Shown: positions 25,662-34,958, numbered from the stretch's first letter. The stretch: DNA of 64,000 nucleotides from Christensenellaceae bacterium (GCA_020025205.1 JAHHSO010000002.1:1-64000); one strand, 5' to 3'. Notes: generated by a model not told the origin, from the letters alone. A program made the numbers and translations.

Positions 25662-26387
25662 ATGGAAAGTAAAAGGCATGAGGAAAGATGGACACATCGG
25701 ACTGTGCGGCCATCATTAACCCTGATTCGACCGGAAGGAACAGTTGCTTACATTGGCGGAAGTGATTCTTTGCCAGCGCCGCTTAAAAAGGAAGAAGAGC
25801 AGGCGCTGTTTGAAAGAATGGACAAGGAACCACGGGCTGTCCGTCAGACGCTCATTGAACATAACCTTCGCCTGGTCGTTTATATTGCCAGAAAATTTGA
25901 AAATACAGGTGTTGGCATTGAAGACCTGATTTCAATTGGAACCATTGGACTGATTAAAGCGGTGAAGACGTTCAACCCGCTCAAGAAAATCAAGCTGGCG
26001 ACATATGCATCGCGATGCATTGAAAATGAAATCCTGATGTTTTTGAGACGGACGAGCCGCCAGAAACTTGAAGTGTCTCTGGATGAACCGCTTAACACAG
26101 ATTGGGACGGCAATGAACTTTTACTTTCGGATATTTTGGGCACGGAAGGCGACATGGTGTACAAGTCTATTGAAGAGACAGTTGAGCGCCAGATGCTTGC
26201 GCAGGCACTTTCCAGATTGTCCATGCGGGAAAAAGAGATCATGCGTCTGCGCTTTGGCTTGGGCGGCGGAGAAGAAAAGACGCAGAAGGAAGTGGCGGAC
26301 ATCATGGGCATCAGCCAGAGCTATATTTCAAGGCTTGAAAAACGGATTCTTCTGCGGCTTCAAAAAGATATGGTGCAAATGGGATAA
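25662..26387 (+). CDS. sigE: Sporulation sigma factor SigE (pro-form)
   Basis: 241 residues. After a pro-region (1 to about 27) comes VAYIGGSDSLPAPL. Region 2 follows (NLRLVVYIARKFENTGVGIEDLISIGTIGLIKAV), then WDGNELLLSDILGTE, and region 4 (EEKTQKEVADIMGISQSYISRLEKRIL). These blocks match SigE closely. It directs mother-cell transcription early in sporulation once SpoIIGA removes the pro-region. The pro-region is strongly polar (MESKRHEERWTHRTVRPS), unlike the more hydrophobic one of Bacillus. GGGGG nine bases upstream supports the ATG at 25662 over one at 25629 that overlaps the spoIIGA stop. Confidence 0.93.
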   Translation: MESKRHEERWTHRTVRPSLTLIRPEGTVAYIGGSDSLPAPLKKEEEQALFERMDKEPRAVRQTLIEHNLRLVVYIARKFENTGVGIEDLISIGTIGLIKAVKTFNPLKKIKLATYASRCIENEILMFLRRTSRQKLEVSLDEPLNTDWDGNELLLSDILGTEGDMVYKSIEETVERQMLAQALSRLSMREKEIMRLRFGLGGGEEKTQKEVADIMGISQSYISRLEKRILLRLQKDMVQMG

Positions 26388-26396
26388 AATGAATCG

Positions 26397-26427
26397 CTCG
26401 GACAGAAGAATGTCCGGGCAATTTTTA
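26397..26427 (+). terminator. Terminator after sigE
   Basis: CGGACA (26399-26404) and TGTCCG (26411-26416) form a short stem followed by GGCAATTTTT. Confidence 0.65.
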
Positions 26428-26690
26428 TGCAGAAGTGGATGCAGAAAGATGAAATAATGAACAAAAGGAAAGCGGTTACACAGGACGGCGAGCAAAGAAT
26501 AGAGGCAGTTTATCATGGAGCATCTCCCCAGCCGGCAGAACGTCACCTGTCGGGCGGTGACGGGGGAGTATATTCTATATGCAGAAGAAAATGCAACGCA
26601 TGGAATAGGCGGCACTTTTCGCCGTGCAGAATTGACAGGTGTTCAGAAAAACCACCTTGGGTGAAAATAAAAATCCATTTTTTGAAAAAA
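26428..26690. other. Gap before the tRNA genes with one doubtful small frame
   Basis: No recognisable gene. A 49-codon frame (26515-26664, beginning MEHLPSRQNV) has only a weak ribosome site (AGAGGCAG) and no known motif. A hairpin CGTCACC/GGTGACG lies inside it. I do not call it a gene. Confidence 0.3.
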
Positions 26691-26694
26691 AGTG

Positions 26695-26723
26695 TTGACA
26701 AATGCCGATAAGTTCGATATAAT
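26695..26723 (+). promoter_or_regulatory. tRNA operon promoter
   Basis: Consensus TTGACA (26695-26700) and TATAAT (26718-26723), 17 bases apart, 41 bases before the first tRNA. Confidence 0.92.
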
Positions 26724-26764
26724 GATCAACGTTGACGGGAAAACCCGTCGGCCAAACAGAATAT

Positions 26765-26838
26765 TGGGGAATTGTGTAACGGCAGCACCTACGACTCTGA
26801 CTCGTATTGTCTAGGTTCGAATCCTAGTTCCCCAGCCA
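26765..26838 (+). tRNA. tRNA-Gln (CUG anticodon)
   Basis: The cloverleaf is complete: acceptor TGGGGAA/TTCCCCA, D-arm GTGTAACGGCAGCAC, anticodon arm TACGA-CTCTGAC-TCGTA with anticodon CTG, and T-arm CTAGGTTCGAATCCTAG. CCA is encoded (26836-26838). It reads CAG codons. Confidence 0.97.
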
Positions 26839-26841
26839 TTT

Positions 26842-26916
26842 GCCTCCATGGTCAAGCGGTCAAGACGTTGCCCTCTCAAGGCAAAATCATGGGTTCGATT
26901 CCCATTGGAGGTGCCA
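26842..26916 (+). tRNA. tRNA-Glu (CUC anticodon)
   Basis: Acceptor GCCTCCA/TGGAGGT (G-T end pair), D-arm GTCAAGCGGTCAAGAC, anticodon arm TTGCC-CTCTCAA-GGCAA with anticodon CTC, T-arm ATGGGTTCGATTCCCAT and an encoded CCA (26914-26916). It reads GAG codons. It is three bases after tRNA-Gln and co-transcribed with it. Confidence 0.96.
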
Positions 26917-26943
26917 ACCACAGTGTGTACTGTGGTTTTTTTT
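26917..26943 (+). terminator. Terminator of the tRNA operon
   Basis: ACCACAGT (from 26917) pairs with ACTGTGGT, followed by eight T. Confidence 0.9.
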
Positions 26944-27037
26944 ATGCAGAAAATGAAAAATGCAGCTTTGAATTGAATGCCATGTGTGCTATACTCTTAA
27001 AAGGTTGTAGCATCAACTTTTATGGGGAGGACAGAAA

Positions 27038-27523
27038 ATGGATTTTACGAAACGACAGATGACTAAAATTGCCAGGGAAGCCAATAAACTGACAATTCGG
27101 ATGATGAAAGAGGAAGGCATTGGAAGCGGAGAGTTTGATTTGATTCATCTGGTTCGCCATCATCCCGGAATTTCTCAGAAGGATGCCGGGCGTGAGTTGA
27201 ATATGGATAAAGGGGCGGTTGCTCGTCGTGTGGTCAGCCTGGAAAATAAAGGGTACATGATCAGAAAAGAGAACCCTGCTGATGCCAGAAGCCGCTTATT
27301 GTATGCAACGCCAAAAGCCGATTTATTAAAAAATTCTAAAACGGCAGTGGAAACGGCTTTCTATACATGGCTGTTGGAGGAATTGTCCGATGAAGAGCGA
27401 TCTACCTTCTGCACACTGCTTGAGCGGCTATATTACCGTTCCAAGGCGGAAAGCAGAAGCGGATTTCCGCATCTGCATCAGAGACTGACGCATGAGGAGG
27501 TGTATCCATATGAAGAAGCCTAA
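27038..27523 (+). CDS. MarR-family transcriptional regulator
   Basis: 161 residues. A winged helix spans about 35-100, with HHPGISQKDAGRELNMDKGAVARRVVSLENKGYMIRKENPADARSRLLYATPKA, the usual MarR recognition helix and wing. The arginine- and aspartate-rich wing DARSR is characteristic. GGGGAGG precedes the ATG. It overlaps the first exporter gene by 14 bases. MarR genes so placed usually repress their neighbouring efflux genes until a ligand binds; that is inferred here. Confidence 0.9.
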   Translation: MDFTKRQMTKIAREANKLTIRMMKEEGIGSGEFDLIHLVRHHPGISQKDAGRELNMDKGAVARRVVSLENKGYMIRKENPADARSRLLYATPKADLLKNSKTAVETAFYTWLLEELSDEERSTFCTLLERLYYRSKAESRSGFPHLHQRLTHEEVYPYEEA

Positions 27524-29243
27524 AATCGGACTGATAGGGGATTATCTGAAAAAACAGAAAACTGTTTTAGCAATTGTCACACTGTCCGGCATAATTTACA
27601 ATGTAGGCATGACTGCTGGACCGTGGTTTGAAGGCAGATTGGCGCAGTGTTTAAGCGATATCATCAATGGCACCAAGGGATTGAAAGATATGGTGCAGCT
27701 TGCCCTGTTCTATGTGGCAGTGATTCTGGTGGTGCAGGTTATGCGCTATGTAAAACGCTTGTATGTTCGAAAATTCGCTAACAATATCAACCGTGATATG
27801 AAAAAAGATCTATATCACAGTATGGTATTCAAAAGCAGGGAAGAATTGGAACAGGAAGGCGTCGGTTCTCTGATGACCAAAGCGATTGCGGATGTTGATG
27901 CTTGCGTGGAAGGCATCCGCAAATTCACCACGGAGGTTTTTGATACAGGCGTGGTCATGATTGCATATTTTGTAATGCTTCTCAGCTACGACTGGCGCCT
28001 GACAATTCTTTCCATGATTTTTCCGCCGATTGCTTTTTGTATTGCAAACAGGCTGAAGAAAACCGTGGCTCAAAGCGCAAAAGCGTATAAGGGCAGCGCA
28101 GGACTGCTGAATGAATCGACTTATGACCGGGTAGGCAATGCGCTGACCTACCGAATTTATGGTCAGGAAACCAGGCGGGACTGTATATATGAAAAGTGTC
28201 TGACGGATTATGAAGACAAAGCCGTCCGGGCAAATCTCTGGGAGAATGTCATGCCGCCGATTTATCTTGTAATTTCCATGGCAGGCTGTCTGTTCATTCT
28301 TTGGTTCGGCGGGAAGAATGTGTTGGGGCAAGGCTGGACACAGTGGGATATTGCTGCATTTGTAACGTTTATGTCCTGTTTTACAAAGCTTTCGGCTAAA
28401 TCTTCAAAAGCAGCGAAGCTGTTTAATTCCGTACAAAAGGCATCTGTTTCATGGAAACGAATTCAACCTTTCTTAATTTCAAAAAGCCCTGTTCAGAAGG
28501 AAGCGCAAGCGAAGGACATTCCGATGGCAAACGCGAAAAAAGCGCTCATTGCCGAGCATGTCTCTTTCCACTATGAAGGCTGTGATGATCTGTTTTCAGA
28601 TGTATCTTTTTCAGCAAGTCCGGGAGAGATCATAGGAATCACCGGTCCGATTGCCTGCGGAAAAACCACGCTTGGCAAGCTTTTTCTGGGCGAACTGGCG
28701 CACAAAGGTACAATTCACATATGCGGCAATGTTGTCTATATGGGACATGATACAGAATTGATCAGCGGAACGATTGAGGAGAATATTCTGCTTGGAGATG
28801 TCGGAGATGCATGGAAAGCGCTTTCCTGGGTGCAGATGGATGAGGAAGTAAGGCAGCTGCCAAACGGAATTCATACCCGAATCGGCAATGGCGGAATTAC
28901 GCTTTCCGGGGGACAGCAGGCACGAATTGCGCTGGCCAGAACGTTATGGCACCGCAAGGAAGTCTTGATTTTAGATGATCCTTTTTCCGCGCTGGATATG
29001 CAGACGGAGCAGAAAATCTTTGAGACACTTCGGACGCTCACAAAGGACTGTGCAGTACTTCTGTTCTCCCATCGGCTTTCTCTGTTCCCGCAGATGTCGC
29101 AGGTGATTTGGATGGAAAATGGACGACTTTTGGTATCCGATCATGAAACGCTTCTAAAAGAAAACCCGGAATATGCCAACTTGTACAGGATACAAACACA
29201 GGGAAGCGAGAAACACGAAGGAGGGATTGACGATGAAGGGTAA
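27510..29243 (+). CDS. ABC exporter subunit 1 (membrane and ATPase domains)
   Basis: 577 residues: six membrane helices (about 1-310), then an ATPase domain. Walker A is GPIACGKTT, the signature LSGGQQARIALART is canonical, and Walker B is LILDDP with Asp where the catalytic Glu is normally found. The changed Walker B marks the degenerate half of a heterodimeric exporter. GAGGAGG before the ATG at 27510 sets the start inside the marR end. The partner follows at 29233. Substrates could be drugs, peptides or lipids. Confidence 0.9.
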   Translation: MKKPKIGLIGDYLKKQKTVLAIVTLSGIIYNVGMTAGPWFEGRLAQCLSDIINGTKGLKDMVQLALFYVAVILVVQVMRYVKRLYVRKFANNINRDMKKDLYHSMVFKSREELEQEGVGSLMTKAIADVDACVEGIRKFTTEVFDTGVVMIAYFVMLLSYDWRLTILSMIFPPIAFCIANRLKKTVAQSAKAYKGSAGLLNESTYDRVGNALTYRIYGQETRRDCIYEKCLTDYEDKAVRANLWENVMPPIYLVISMAGCLFILWFGGKNVLGQGWTQWDIAAFVTFMSCFTKLSAKSSKAAKLFNSVQKASVSWKRIQPFLISKSPVQKEAQAKDIPMANAKKALIAEHVSFHYEGCDDLFSDVSFSASPGEIIGITGPIACGKTTLGKLFLGELAHKGTIHICGNVVYMGHDTELISGTIEENILLGDVGDAWKALSWVQMDEEVRQLPNGIHTRIGNGGITLSGGQQARIALARTLWHRKEVLILDDPFSALDMQTEQKIFETLRTLTKDCAVLLFSHRLSLFPQMSQVIWMENGRLLVSDHETLLKENPEYANLYRIQTQGSEKHEGGIDDEG

Positions 29244-30870
29244 TGTAGTCGTAGATGCGGCAAAAGAAACAATATCCCGCCATGTCAAGCTGACAGCCTT
29301 GCTGCTTGTTACGATCATTGGCAGCATTACGGCAGGGCTAATTCCGCCTCTGGTTTTGGAATGGATCATCAATGCCTTAACGGAGAAAAGCGAACTTTCT
29401 CTGATGGCGATTGTTCTTTATTTTATACTTCTCTCCTTATCCGGCGCTTTGGATGCTGGAAAAGAGAGCCTGATTACGGTTTTTGGGCAAAAAGTAACAC
29501 ACCAGATTCGAAGCATGATGTGCCGGAAATTAAAATCTCTGCCCGCGGACTACTATACAAAGCAGGATACAGGAACAACTGTTTCCCGATTTGTGGGCGA
29601 TGTGGATACAGTAGAGACCTTGTTTACTTCCGGCATCATTAGCATGGCGGCAGATGCCTGCCGGATTTTCAGCATTTTGGCAATTATTTTTGTGAAAAGC
29701 CCAGGACTTGGCGTTCTGATGGTTTTGGTGCTGCCGCTGCTGTATCTATTGACGCGCGCTTTTCAAAAACGGATGCTGGCGGCTCAGCTGGATAACAGGC
29801 AGGCGGTTGGCCGGGCCAATAACCATATCCCGGATACCATCCGCAGCATTCGGACGCTTCATAATCTGAATAAAGAGGAATATATGGAAAATCGCTATGA
29901 TACATATATTCAGGAAGGGTTTCGCGCGGTCAATCGCTCTAACTTTTATGATTCCATCTATTCGCCCATTATCATAATTGTCAGCACCATTCTGGTGGCG
30001 GTCATGATGATACTGTCTGCCAAAGGCGGATGGTTGATGGCCTTTTTTGGCATGTCTGTGGGAACAGCCGTTGCGATTATTTCCTATGTAGGCAAAATAT
30101 TTGGGCCATTGGAAAGCATTGGTATGGAGATTCAGAATATTCAGTCTGCCGCGGCAGGAATACGCAGAATCAATGCGTTTTTAAGTGAACCGGAAAAAGA
30201 AACTCCTGCCGGCACAGCGGACAGCCAAAAGGATAATCCCCCGCCGATTCAATTGCAGAACCTGCACTTTGGTTATGAAGATGACAAGGAAATTTTAAAC
30301 GGGCTTTCTTTAACAGTCAATGCGGGCGAGCATATCACATTGATTGGAAGAACCGGAGCGGGAAAAAGTACGGTATTCAAACTGCTGTTAGGGTTGTATG
30401 AGCCGTGGGAGGGAACGGTCGAGATTTATGGCAAGAAGGCAGGCAATATTCAGGAAATGGAGAGAAGAACGCTTTTTGGGTATGTAGAACAGGAATTTCA
30501 CGCTGTGCCGGGAAGTGTTCAGGATCAGATTACATTGGGCGATCCTGCCATCAGCAGGGAGGAAGTGCTCAAAGCATTGGATACCGTGGGCTTGTGGAGC
30601 ACGATAAAGGAGTTTTCAGAAGGGCTGTATACGCCATATCAGGATTCGCTGTTTTCACAGGGGCAGATTCAACTATTGTCCATCGCCAGAGCAATCGTAT
30701 CTGATCCTAAAATTCTTTTGCTGGATGAAATCACTGCAAATCTGGATTCCGATACCGAAAAACGGATATTGGAGGCGTTGCAGGAAGCATCCCGCAATCG
30801 AACGATGCTCTCCATTTCTCACCGACTGTATGAATACAGTGGAGGAAGATATATTACCATCACATCATAA
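29233..30870 (+). CDS. ABC exporter subunit 2 (membrane and ATPase domains)
   Basis: 545 residues with the same build. Walker A GRTGAGKST and Walker B LLLDEITANLD (catalytic Glu present) are intact, while the signature is altered to LFSQGQIQLLSIARAI. Together with subunit 1 this makes one competent ATP site (Walker motifs here, LSGGQ there) and one degenerate site, the rule for heterodimeric exporters. GGAGG precedes the ATG. Its start overlaps the end of subunit 1 by 11 bases. Confidence 0.9.
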   Translation: MKGNVVVDAAKETISRHVKLTALLLVTIIGSITAGLIPPLVLEWIINALTEKSELSLMAIVLYFILLSLSGALDAGKESLITVFGQKVTHQIRSMMCRKLKSLPADYYTKQDTGTTVSRFVGDVDTVETLFTSGIISMAADACRIFSILAIIFVKSPGLGVLMVLVLPLLYLLTRAFQKRMLAAQLDNRQAVGRANNHIPDTIRSIRTLHNLNKEEYMENRYDTYIQEGFRAVNRSNFYDSIYSPIIIIVSTILVAVMMILSAKGGWLMAFFGMSVGTAVAIISYVGKIFGPLESIGMEIQNIQSAAAGIRRINAFLSEPEKETPAGTADSQKDNPPPIQLQNLHFGYEDDKEILNGLSLTVNAGEHITLIGRTGAGKSTVFKLLLGLYEPWEGTVEIYGKKAGNIQEMERRTLFGYVEQEFHAVPGSVQDQITLGDPAISREEVLKALDTVGLWSTIKEFSEGLYTPYQDSLFSQGQIQLLSIARAIVSDPKILLLDEITANLDSDTEKRILEALQEASRNRTMLSISHRLYEYSGGRYITITS

Positions 30871-31064
30871 ATCCAGACACAGAAAATGAATCAGAAGATG
30901 GTTTTCTGCATGGCAAAGCATTGCAGAGCATGAGGCGGGTGAGCAGGAAAAAAAGATGCTGAAAAATATTTTGAACCAATCGACCTGATCGCTGGCTTTA
31001 CAAGGCGTATTGCAGTGGGCATGCCTTCTGAAAATCAATAACGGACTGTACAAGCAGGCGTTCA
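30871..31064. other. Gap before the zinc-ribbon remnant
   Basis: About 190 bases after the exporter with no supportable gene or clear terminator. It merges into the decayed zinc-ribbon gene and may be part of the same decay. Confidence 0.35.
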
Positions 31065-31315
31065 ATGGCAGATGCATTTGTATATCAGTTCACATTAAAA
31101 GATGTTTCGTATGTGGTCTTCAAAAAGAAAATTTGCCCGGACTGCGGCGCAAAAATGAGAAAAAATGCTCAGAGATCACGGAGGGATCAAGGTTTGTCTC
31201 AACACCTGATTGCATAAATTGAAAGAATCGAAAGGCAAAACACGATTATGATACTTTTATCTGTGAGAATTGCGGAAAAGAATTTGAGCTGGAGGCTGTG
31301 CAGGCATGTCCCTGA
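31065..31315 (+). pseudogene. Remnant of a small zinc-ribbon protein gene
   Basis: From 31065 a frame reads MADAFVYQFTLKDVSYVVF, then KKKICPDCGAKMRKN, and stops at 31215. In another frame, KHDYDTFICENCGKEFELE follows to a TGA at 31313-31315. The two CxxC halves would form one zinc ribbon if joined, so the gene appears to be broken by a frame change. Small Clostridia proteins with an FKKKICPxCGGKL-type start look similar. No ribosome site is evident. Function unknown. Confidence 0.55.
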
Positions 31316-31457
31316 GGGCGTTTAAGGATTCAGAACTTCAGTGATCAGATGACCGCGAAAAAAACAGCTTGTGCAGCATGGCAGGGGTATATTATAATGT
31401 TGAAGCTGGAAAAGCATGACCCAAACAACAACGAACGAGCAAGGAGACAAACGGTAT

Positions 31458-33743
31458 ATGAAAAAGATCCCTGCCCTTTTAGTGACTCTGGCGATGGCGG
31501 CCGGCGGTGCGTCAGCGCTTGGCGAAGAACATTATATCGAGCCGGTCTGGGTGACCAATCCCAATGGCCCGACCATCGGCACGACGGTCAAAGCTGCCAT
31601 TGAGGTGGATGGGCTGTTTTTTAAGGATTCAAATGGAAACGGTGCATTAGACCCCTATGAAGATTGGCGGCTTGACGATGAAACACGCGCCAAAGATCTG
31701 GTCACCCGCATGAGTGTGGATGAGAAAATCGGCATGATGCTCATCAATTCCCGAGGAATGGGCGTCTATATGCGAAGCCCACTGTGGACGGGGATGGATG
31801 GTCTGCTTGAAGAGGTGGAAGACAAACGGAATACGTCGATCTTTGGCGTGACCTCTACGCTTGGCACGGTGGATACCATTCAGAAACTGCACTTGAGGCA
31901 CTTTATTCTGAGGCAGAACCCGCTTCCGTTGGACATGGCTCAGTGGATCAATGCGATGAATCAGGTTGCCGAAGCAACGCCTAACGGCATTCCTGTATTG
32001 GTCAGTTCTAATTCCAGAAACGAGAATGCAAAGACAACGTTCGGCATGAACGACGCATCGGGTGTTTTTTCCACATGGCCGGGTACGCTTGGCCTTGCAG
32101 CAGGTGCAATGGGTGATATCAAAGCGGGCGGGGATGCTCAGCTGATTTCAGACTTTGCGGAGATTGCCAGACAAGAGTGGGATGCCAGCGGTTTGAAAAA
32201 GGGCTATATGTACATGGCTGATGTGGCGACTGATCCGCGCTGGCAGCGTACATATGGCACGCTGGGCGAACGTCCTGAGTTCGTGACGGATGCCGTTGGC
32301 AGGCTGGTAGAAGGCTTTCAGGGGGGAAGCGATGGTGTGCAGGAAAATGGTGTTGCGTTGACAGTGAAGCATTTTCCGGGCGGCGGCGCACGAGAAAACG
32401 GTTTTGACCCCCATTATTCGTTGGGACAGTGGAACCTGTATGCGACCCCAAATTCGCTGGAAGAATACCATCTGGCTCCGTTTCAGGCGGCCATAGAGCG
32501 GAATGTATCTTCAATCATGCCGTACTATGCCAAACCTTATGAGCTTAAAAGCGCGCCGCAGAGCTATCAGGGCATGGAGATTGACCTCAATGAAGCGGTA
32601 GGCTTTGCGTTTAACAGGGAATTTTTGGAAAACCTGCTGCGAGAAAAAATGGGCTTTGGCGGCTACATCAATTCTGATTCCGGTATTATTGGCAACATGG
32701 CGTGGGGCATGACGCAGTTTGACGTACCAACCCGCGCAGCATATGCCATCAATGCAGGAACAGATATGATCTCTGATACGAATGATATCTGGTCGCTTAA
32801 AGAGGCGTATCGGCGCGGCGTTGAAGAGGCAGACAAGTATCCGCCGGAACATGTCCTGTCGATTGAGCGTATTGATCAGGCCAACGTCCGCCTGCTCAAA
32901 GAAATGTTTGCGCTGGGACTTTTTGAAAATCCGTATCGCGACATCGACAATGCCAATGCTGTGGTGATTGCTGCACGCAGGGATGAACGTGTCACGCTGG
33001 CACATCGCAAGTCCGTTGTGCTTTTGAAAAATGCGGATGCTGCACTTCCTCTGATGGCAGACAGGCTGAAAGATAAGAACGTGTATATCGAGTATTTCAA
33101 CCAGACGGGTGATACGCAGGCGATGAACGCGAATCTCCAAGGTTCGCTTGCGGAGCGCGGCATAGGGGTTACGGGCGATTATAACGAAGCGGACATTGCC
33201 ATTTTGTTTGTTGATCCGACTTCCGGCGCATATTTCTCTGCAACGCCTGGTTATCTGGAACTTGATATCTGCGACGGCAAGGTTGTGCAGGATGTAGACC
33301 CTGTAACCGGTGTTCCGGTGAAGACTGTACACGAGGAAACGACTGTGCGCCATGCCGGCAGAATTGCCGAAATGGCCAATGCCGTTCACGCCAATGGCGG
33401 AAAGGTCATTATCAGCGTCAATGTGCAGCTGCCATGGCTGATGGGCCATGTGGAGCCATATGCGGATGCGCTGCTTGTGGGATTTGATACGTTTGCGGAT
33501 GCCACATTGGACGTTATCATGGGAGAATATAAGCCGACGGGCGTTCTGCCTTTGACGCTTCCGCGGAATGATGCAGTCATTGCGGTTGATGAAAATGGCA
33601 ACTGCATTTCTCCGAATGATGTTCCGGGCTATGCCAAGGATCTGTATATGCCCGATGAACTCAAGGATGAAAACGGCAAGGCCTATGCTTACAGAGACAG
33701 CGAAGGGAATTATTACGAGTCCGAATTTGGCTTGACGTATTAA
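31458..33743 (+). CDS. Secreted glycoside hydrolase family 3 enzyme
   Basis: 761 residues. A signal peptide (1-20, ending ASA) precedes a calcium-loop-like DSNGNGALDPYED (57-69) and then the GH3 barrel. The expected nucleophile is Asp407 in GFGGYINSDSGIIGN (usual motif SDW, here SDS). KHFPGGGARENG is the substrate-binding loop, and a C-terminal GH3 domain starts near 520 (KSVVLLKNADAALPL). Beta-glucosidase-like activity is likely; the sugar is unknown. There is no wall anchor, so it is probably released or loosely bound. AAGGAGACAAACGGTAT before the ATG sets the start. Confidence 0.88.
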   Translation: MKKIPALLVTLAMAAGGASALGEEHYIEPVWVTNPNGPTIGTTVKAAIEVDGLFFKDSNGNGALDPYEDWRLDDETRAKDLVTRMSVDEKIGMMLINSRGMGVYMRSPLWTGMDGLLEEVEDKRNTSIFGVTSTLGTVDTIQKLHLRHFILRQNPLPLDMAQWINAMNQVAEATPNGIPVLVSSNSRNENAKTTFGMNDASGVFSTWPGTLGLAAGAMGDIKAGGDAQLISDFAEIARQEWDASGLKKGYMYMADVATDPRWQRTYGTLGERPEFVTDAVGRLVEGFQGGSDGVQENGVALTVKHFPGGGARENGFDPHYSLGQWNLYATPNSLEEYHLAPFQAAIERNVSSIMPYYAKPYELKSAPQSYQGMEIDLNEAVGFAFNREFLENLLREKMGFGGYINSDSGIIGNMAWGMTQFDVPTRAAYAINAGTDMISDTNDIWSLKEAYRRGVEEADKYPPEHVLSIERIDQANVRLLKEMFALGLFENPYRDIDNANAVVIAARRDERVTLAHRKSVVLLKNADAALPLMADRLKDKNVYIEYFNQTGDTQAMNANLQGSLAERGIGVTGDYNEADIAILFVDPTSGAYFSATPGYLELDICDGKVVQDVDPVTGVPVKTVHEETTVRHAGRIAEMANAVHANGGKVIISVNVQLPWLMGHVEPYADALLVGFDTFADATLDVIMGEYKPTGVLPLTLPRNDAVIAVDENGNCISPNDVPGYAKDLYMPDELKDENGKAYAYRDSEGNYYESEFGLTY

Positions 33744-33745
33744 CA

Positions 33746-33783
33746 ATAAAACAGCTTCAGGGATAACCTGAAGCTGTTTTATT
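33746..33783. terminator. Two-way terminator between GH3 and capA-like genes
   Basis: AAAACAGCTTCAGG pairs with CCTGAAGCTGTTTT around GATAA, serving both convergent genes. Confidence 0.92.
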
Positions 33784-33784
33784 A

Positions 33785-34846
33785 TCATTGAGCAGGCAGA
33801 TAGTCTTGACGAGCAAAGCCCAGGGATTCATCGTAATTTTTGATTTTAAAACGTGTATCGGCTCTGACCCGTTTCATGACGAGGCGGGCATCGGAGCCAG
33901 TAACAAGGTGCGGCTGATAATTGTTCTGCGGCGTGGTGCCGGAAATATGAGCGGGATAAAGATCAAGCTGCTGGCCAAGGTAGACGCCGTCATCGGAGAA
34001 CGTCAGCGTTGCAGCGACAATCAGGGACTCTTTGGCCCGCACACGTTTGTTTCCGCCGAAACAGAAGTTGCCCAGAGAGTAACAAGCCGTTCTGTTGTCA
34101 AAGATGCTCATACCCTGTACAACGTGCGGGTGATGCATGATGACCAGATCAGCACCTGCGTGTATGGCAAGTTTGGCAATATCCATTTGTTTTTCTGTGC
34201 GCGCATCGCTGTACTCCCGGCCGCCGTGATAGCAGAAGATGACTGCATTGGCTTCCTGGTCCAAACTCCTGATTTTCTCCTGCAGCCATTGCCTTTCGGC
34301 TCTGTTTTCTTCGGTGTAGCTCATGGCGATGAATGCGATGCGTATGCCGTCTTTTTCAAAGTAGCAGACATCATGACCGCCGAAATGTTGAACACCTGCG
34401 CGGTCGAGTGCGGCTTGCGTGTCCTTATAGCCGCGCTCGCCGTAGTCCATAGCGTGATTATTGGCAAGGTTAGCCATTTCAATGCTGCTCTGGCTGAGGA
34501 TGTTGGAAAAGTCTGTCGGTCCGCGGAAACGATATGTCTTTTTTGTATTTTCACCTTCGCTGCTGTCCGACAGCACGCCTTCCAGATTTACAATGGTCAG
34601 ATCATCCTGTTCAAATAAACTGCGGACTTCGCTGAAAAAGTAATCATAGCCATGTTCTTCAGCAAAATGAATGAGAGAAAAGTCTTCATCGCGAAGGGCT
34701 TCTTCGCTGCCCAGCGTCACATCGCCTGTAAAGGTCAGGCGGATCTGCTTTTCAGCAAAGGCAGGCAAGGCAGATAAAAAAAGCATCAGCAGAAAAACTG
34801 AAAAGACTTTGGTGTGTATGCGTAAAAACGCGCCATTCAGGTTCAT
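33785..34846 (-). CDS. CapA-family secreted metallophosphatase-like protein
   Basis: 353 residues. A signal or anchor helix spans about 11-32 (VFSVFLLMLFLSALPAFA). The PGA_cap fold follows: FTGDVTLGSEE, NLEGVLSD, NLANNHAMDYG, VIFCYHGGREY and MHHPHVVQGMSIF supply the metal-binding residues of the calcineurin-like superfamily. CapA was named for polyglutamate capsule synthesis, but isolated members occur widely and their role is unclear. No capB or capC is nearby. Three ATGs in a row begin the gene; the third (34846) has the best distance (7) from GGAGG. Confidence 0.82.
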   Translation of the reverse strand: MNLNGAFLRIHTKVFSVFLLMLFLSALPAFAEKQIRLTFTGDVTLGSEEALRDEDFSLIHFAEEHGYDYFFSEVRSLFEQDDLTIVNLEGVLSDSSEGENTKKTYRFRGPTDFSNILSQSSIEMANLANNHAMDYGERGYKDTQAALDRAGVQHFGGHDVCYFEKDGIRIAFIAMSYTEENRAERQWLQEKIRSLDQEANAVIFCYHGGREYSDARTEKQMDIAKLAIHAGADLVIMHHPHVVQGMSIFDNRTACYSLGNFCFGGNKRVRAKESLIVAATLTFSDDGVYLGQQLDLYPAHISGTTPQNNYQPHLVTGSDARLVMKRVRADTRFKIKNYDESLGFARQDYLPAQ

Positions 34847-34958
34847 CATCATTCCTCCACTGCACGATATTTTGTCTTCAATTATATAGACGCGGAAATA
34901 TGGAAAAAGTTGCAGAAAACTGATTTTTTCTGCTTCCGGAAAAAAATTTGCCCGCGTC

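Noticed and set aside
26515..26664. 49-codon frame before the tRNA genes
   Set aside because: Weak ribosome site, no known motif and no coupling to a neighbour. It is mentioned in the gap entry only.
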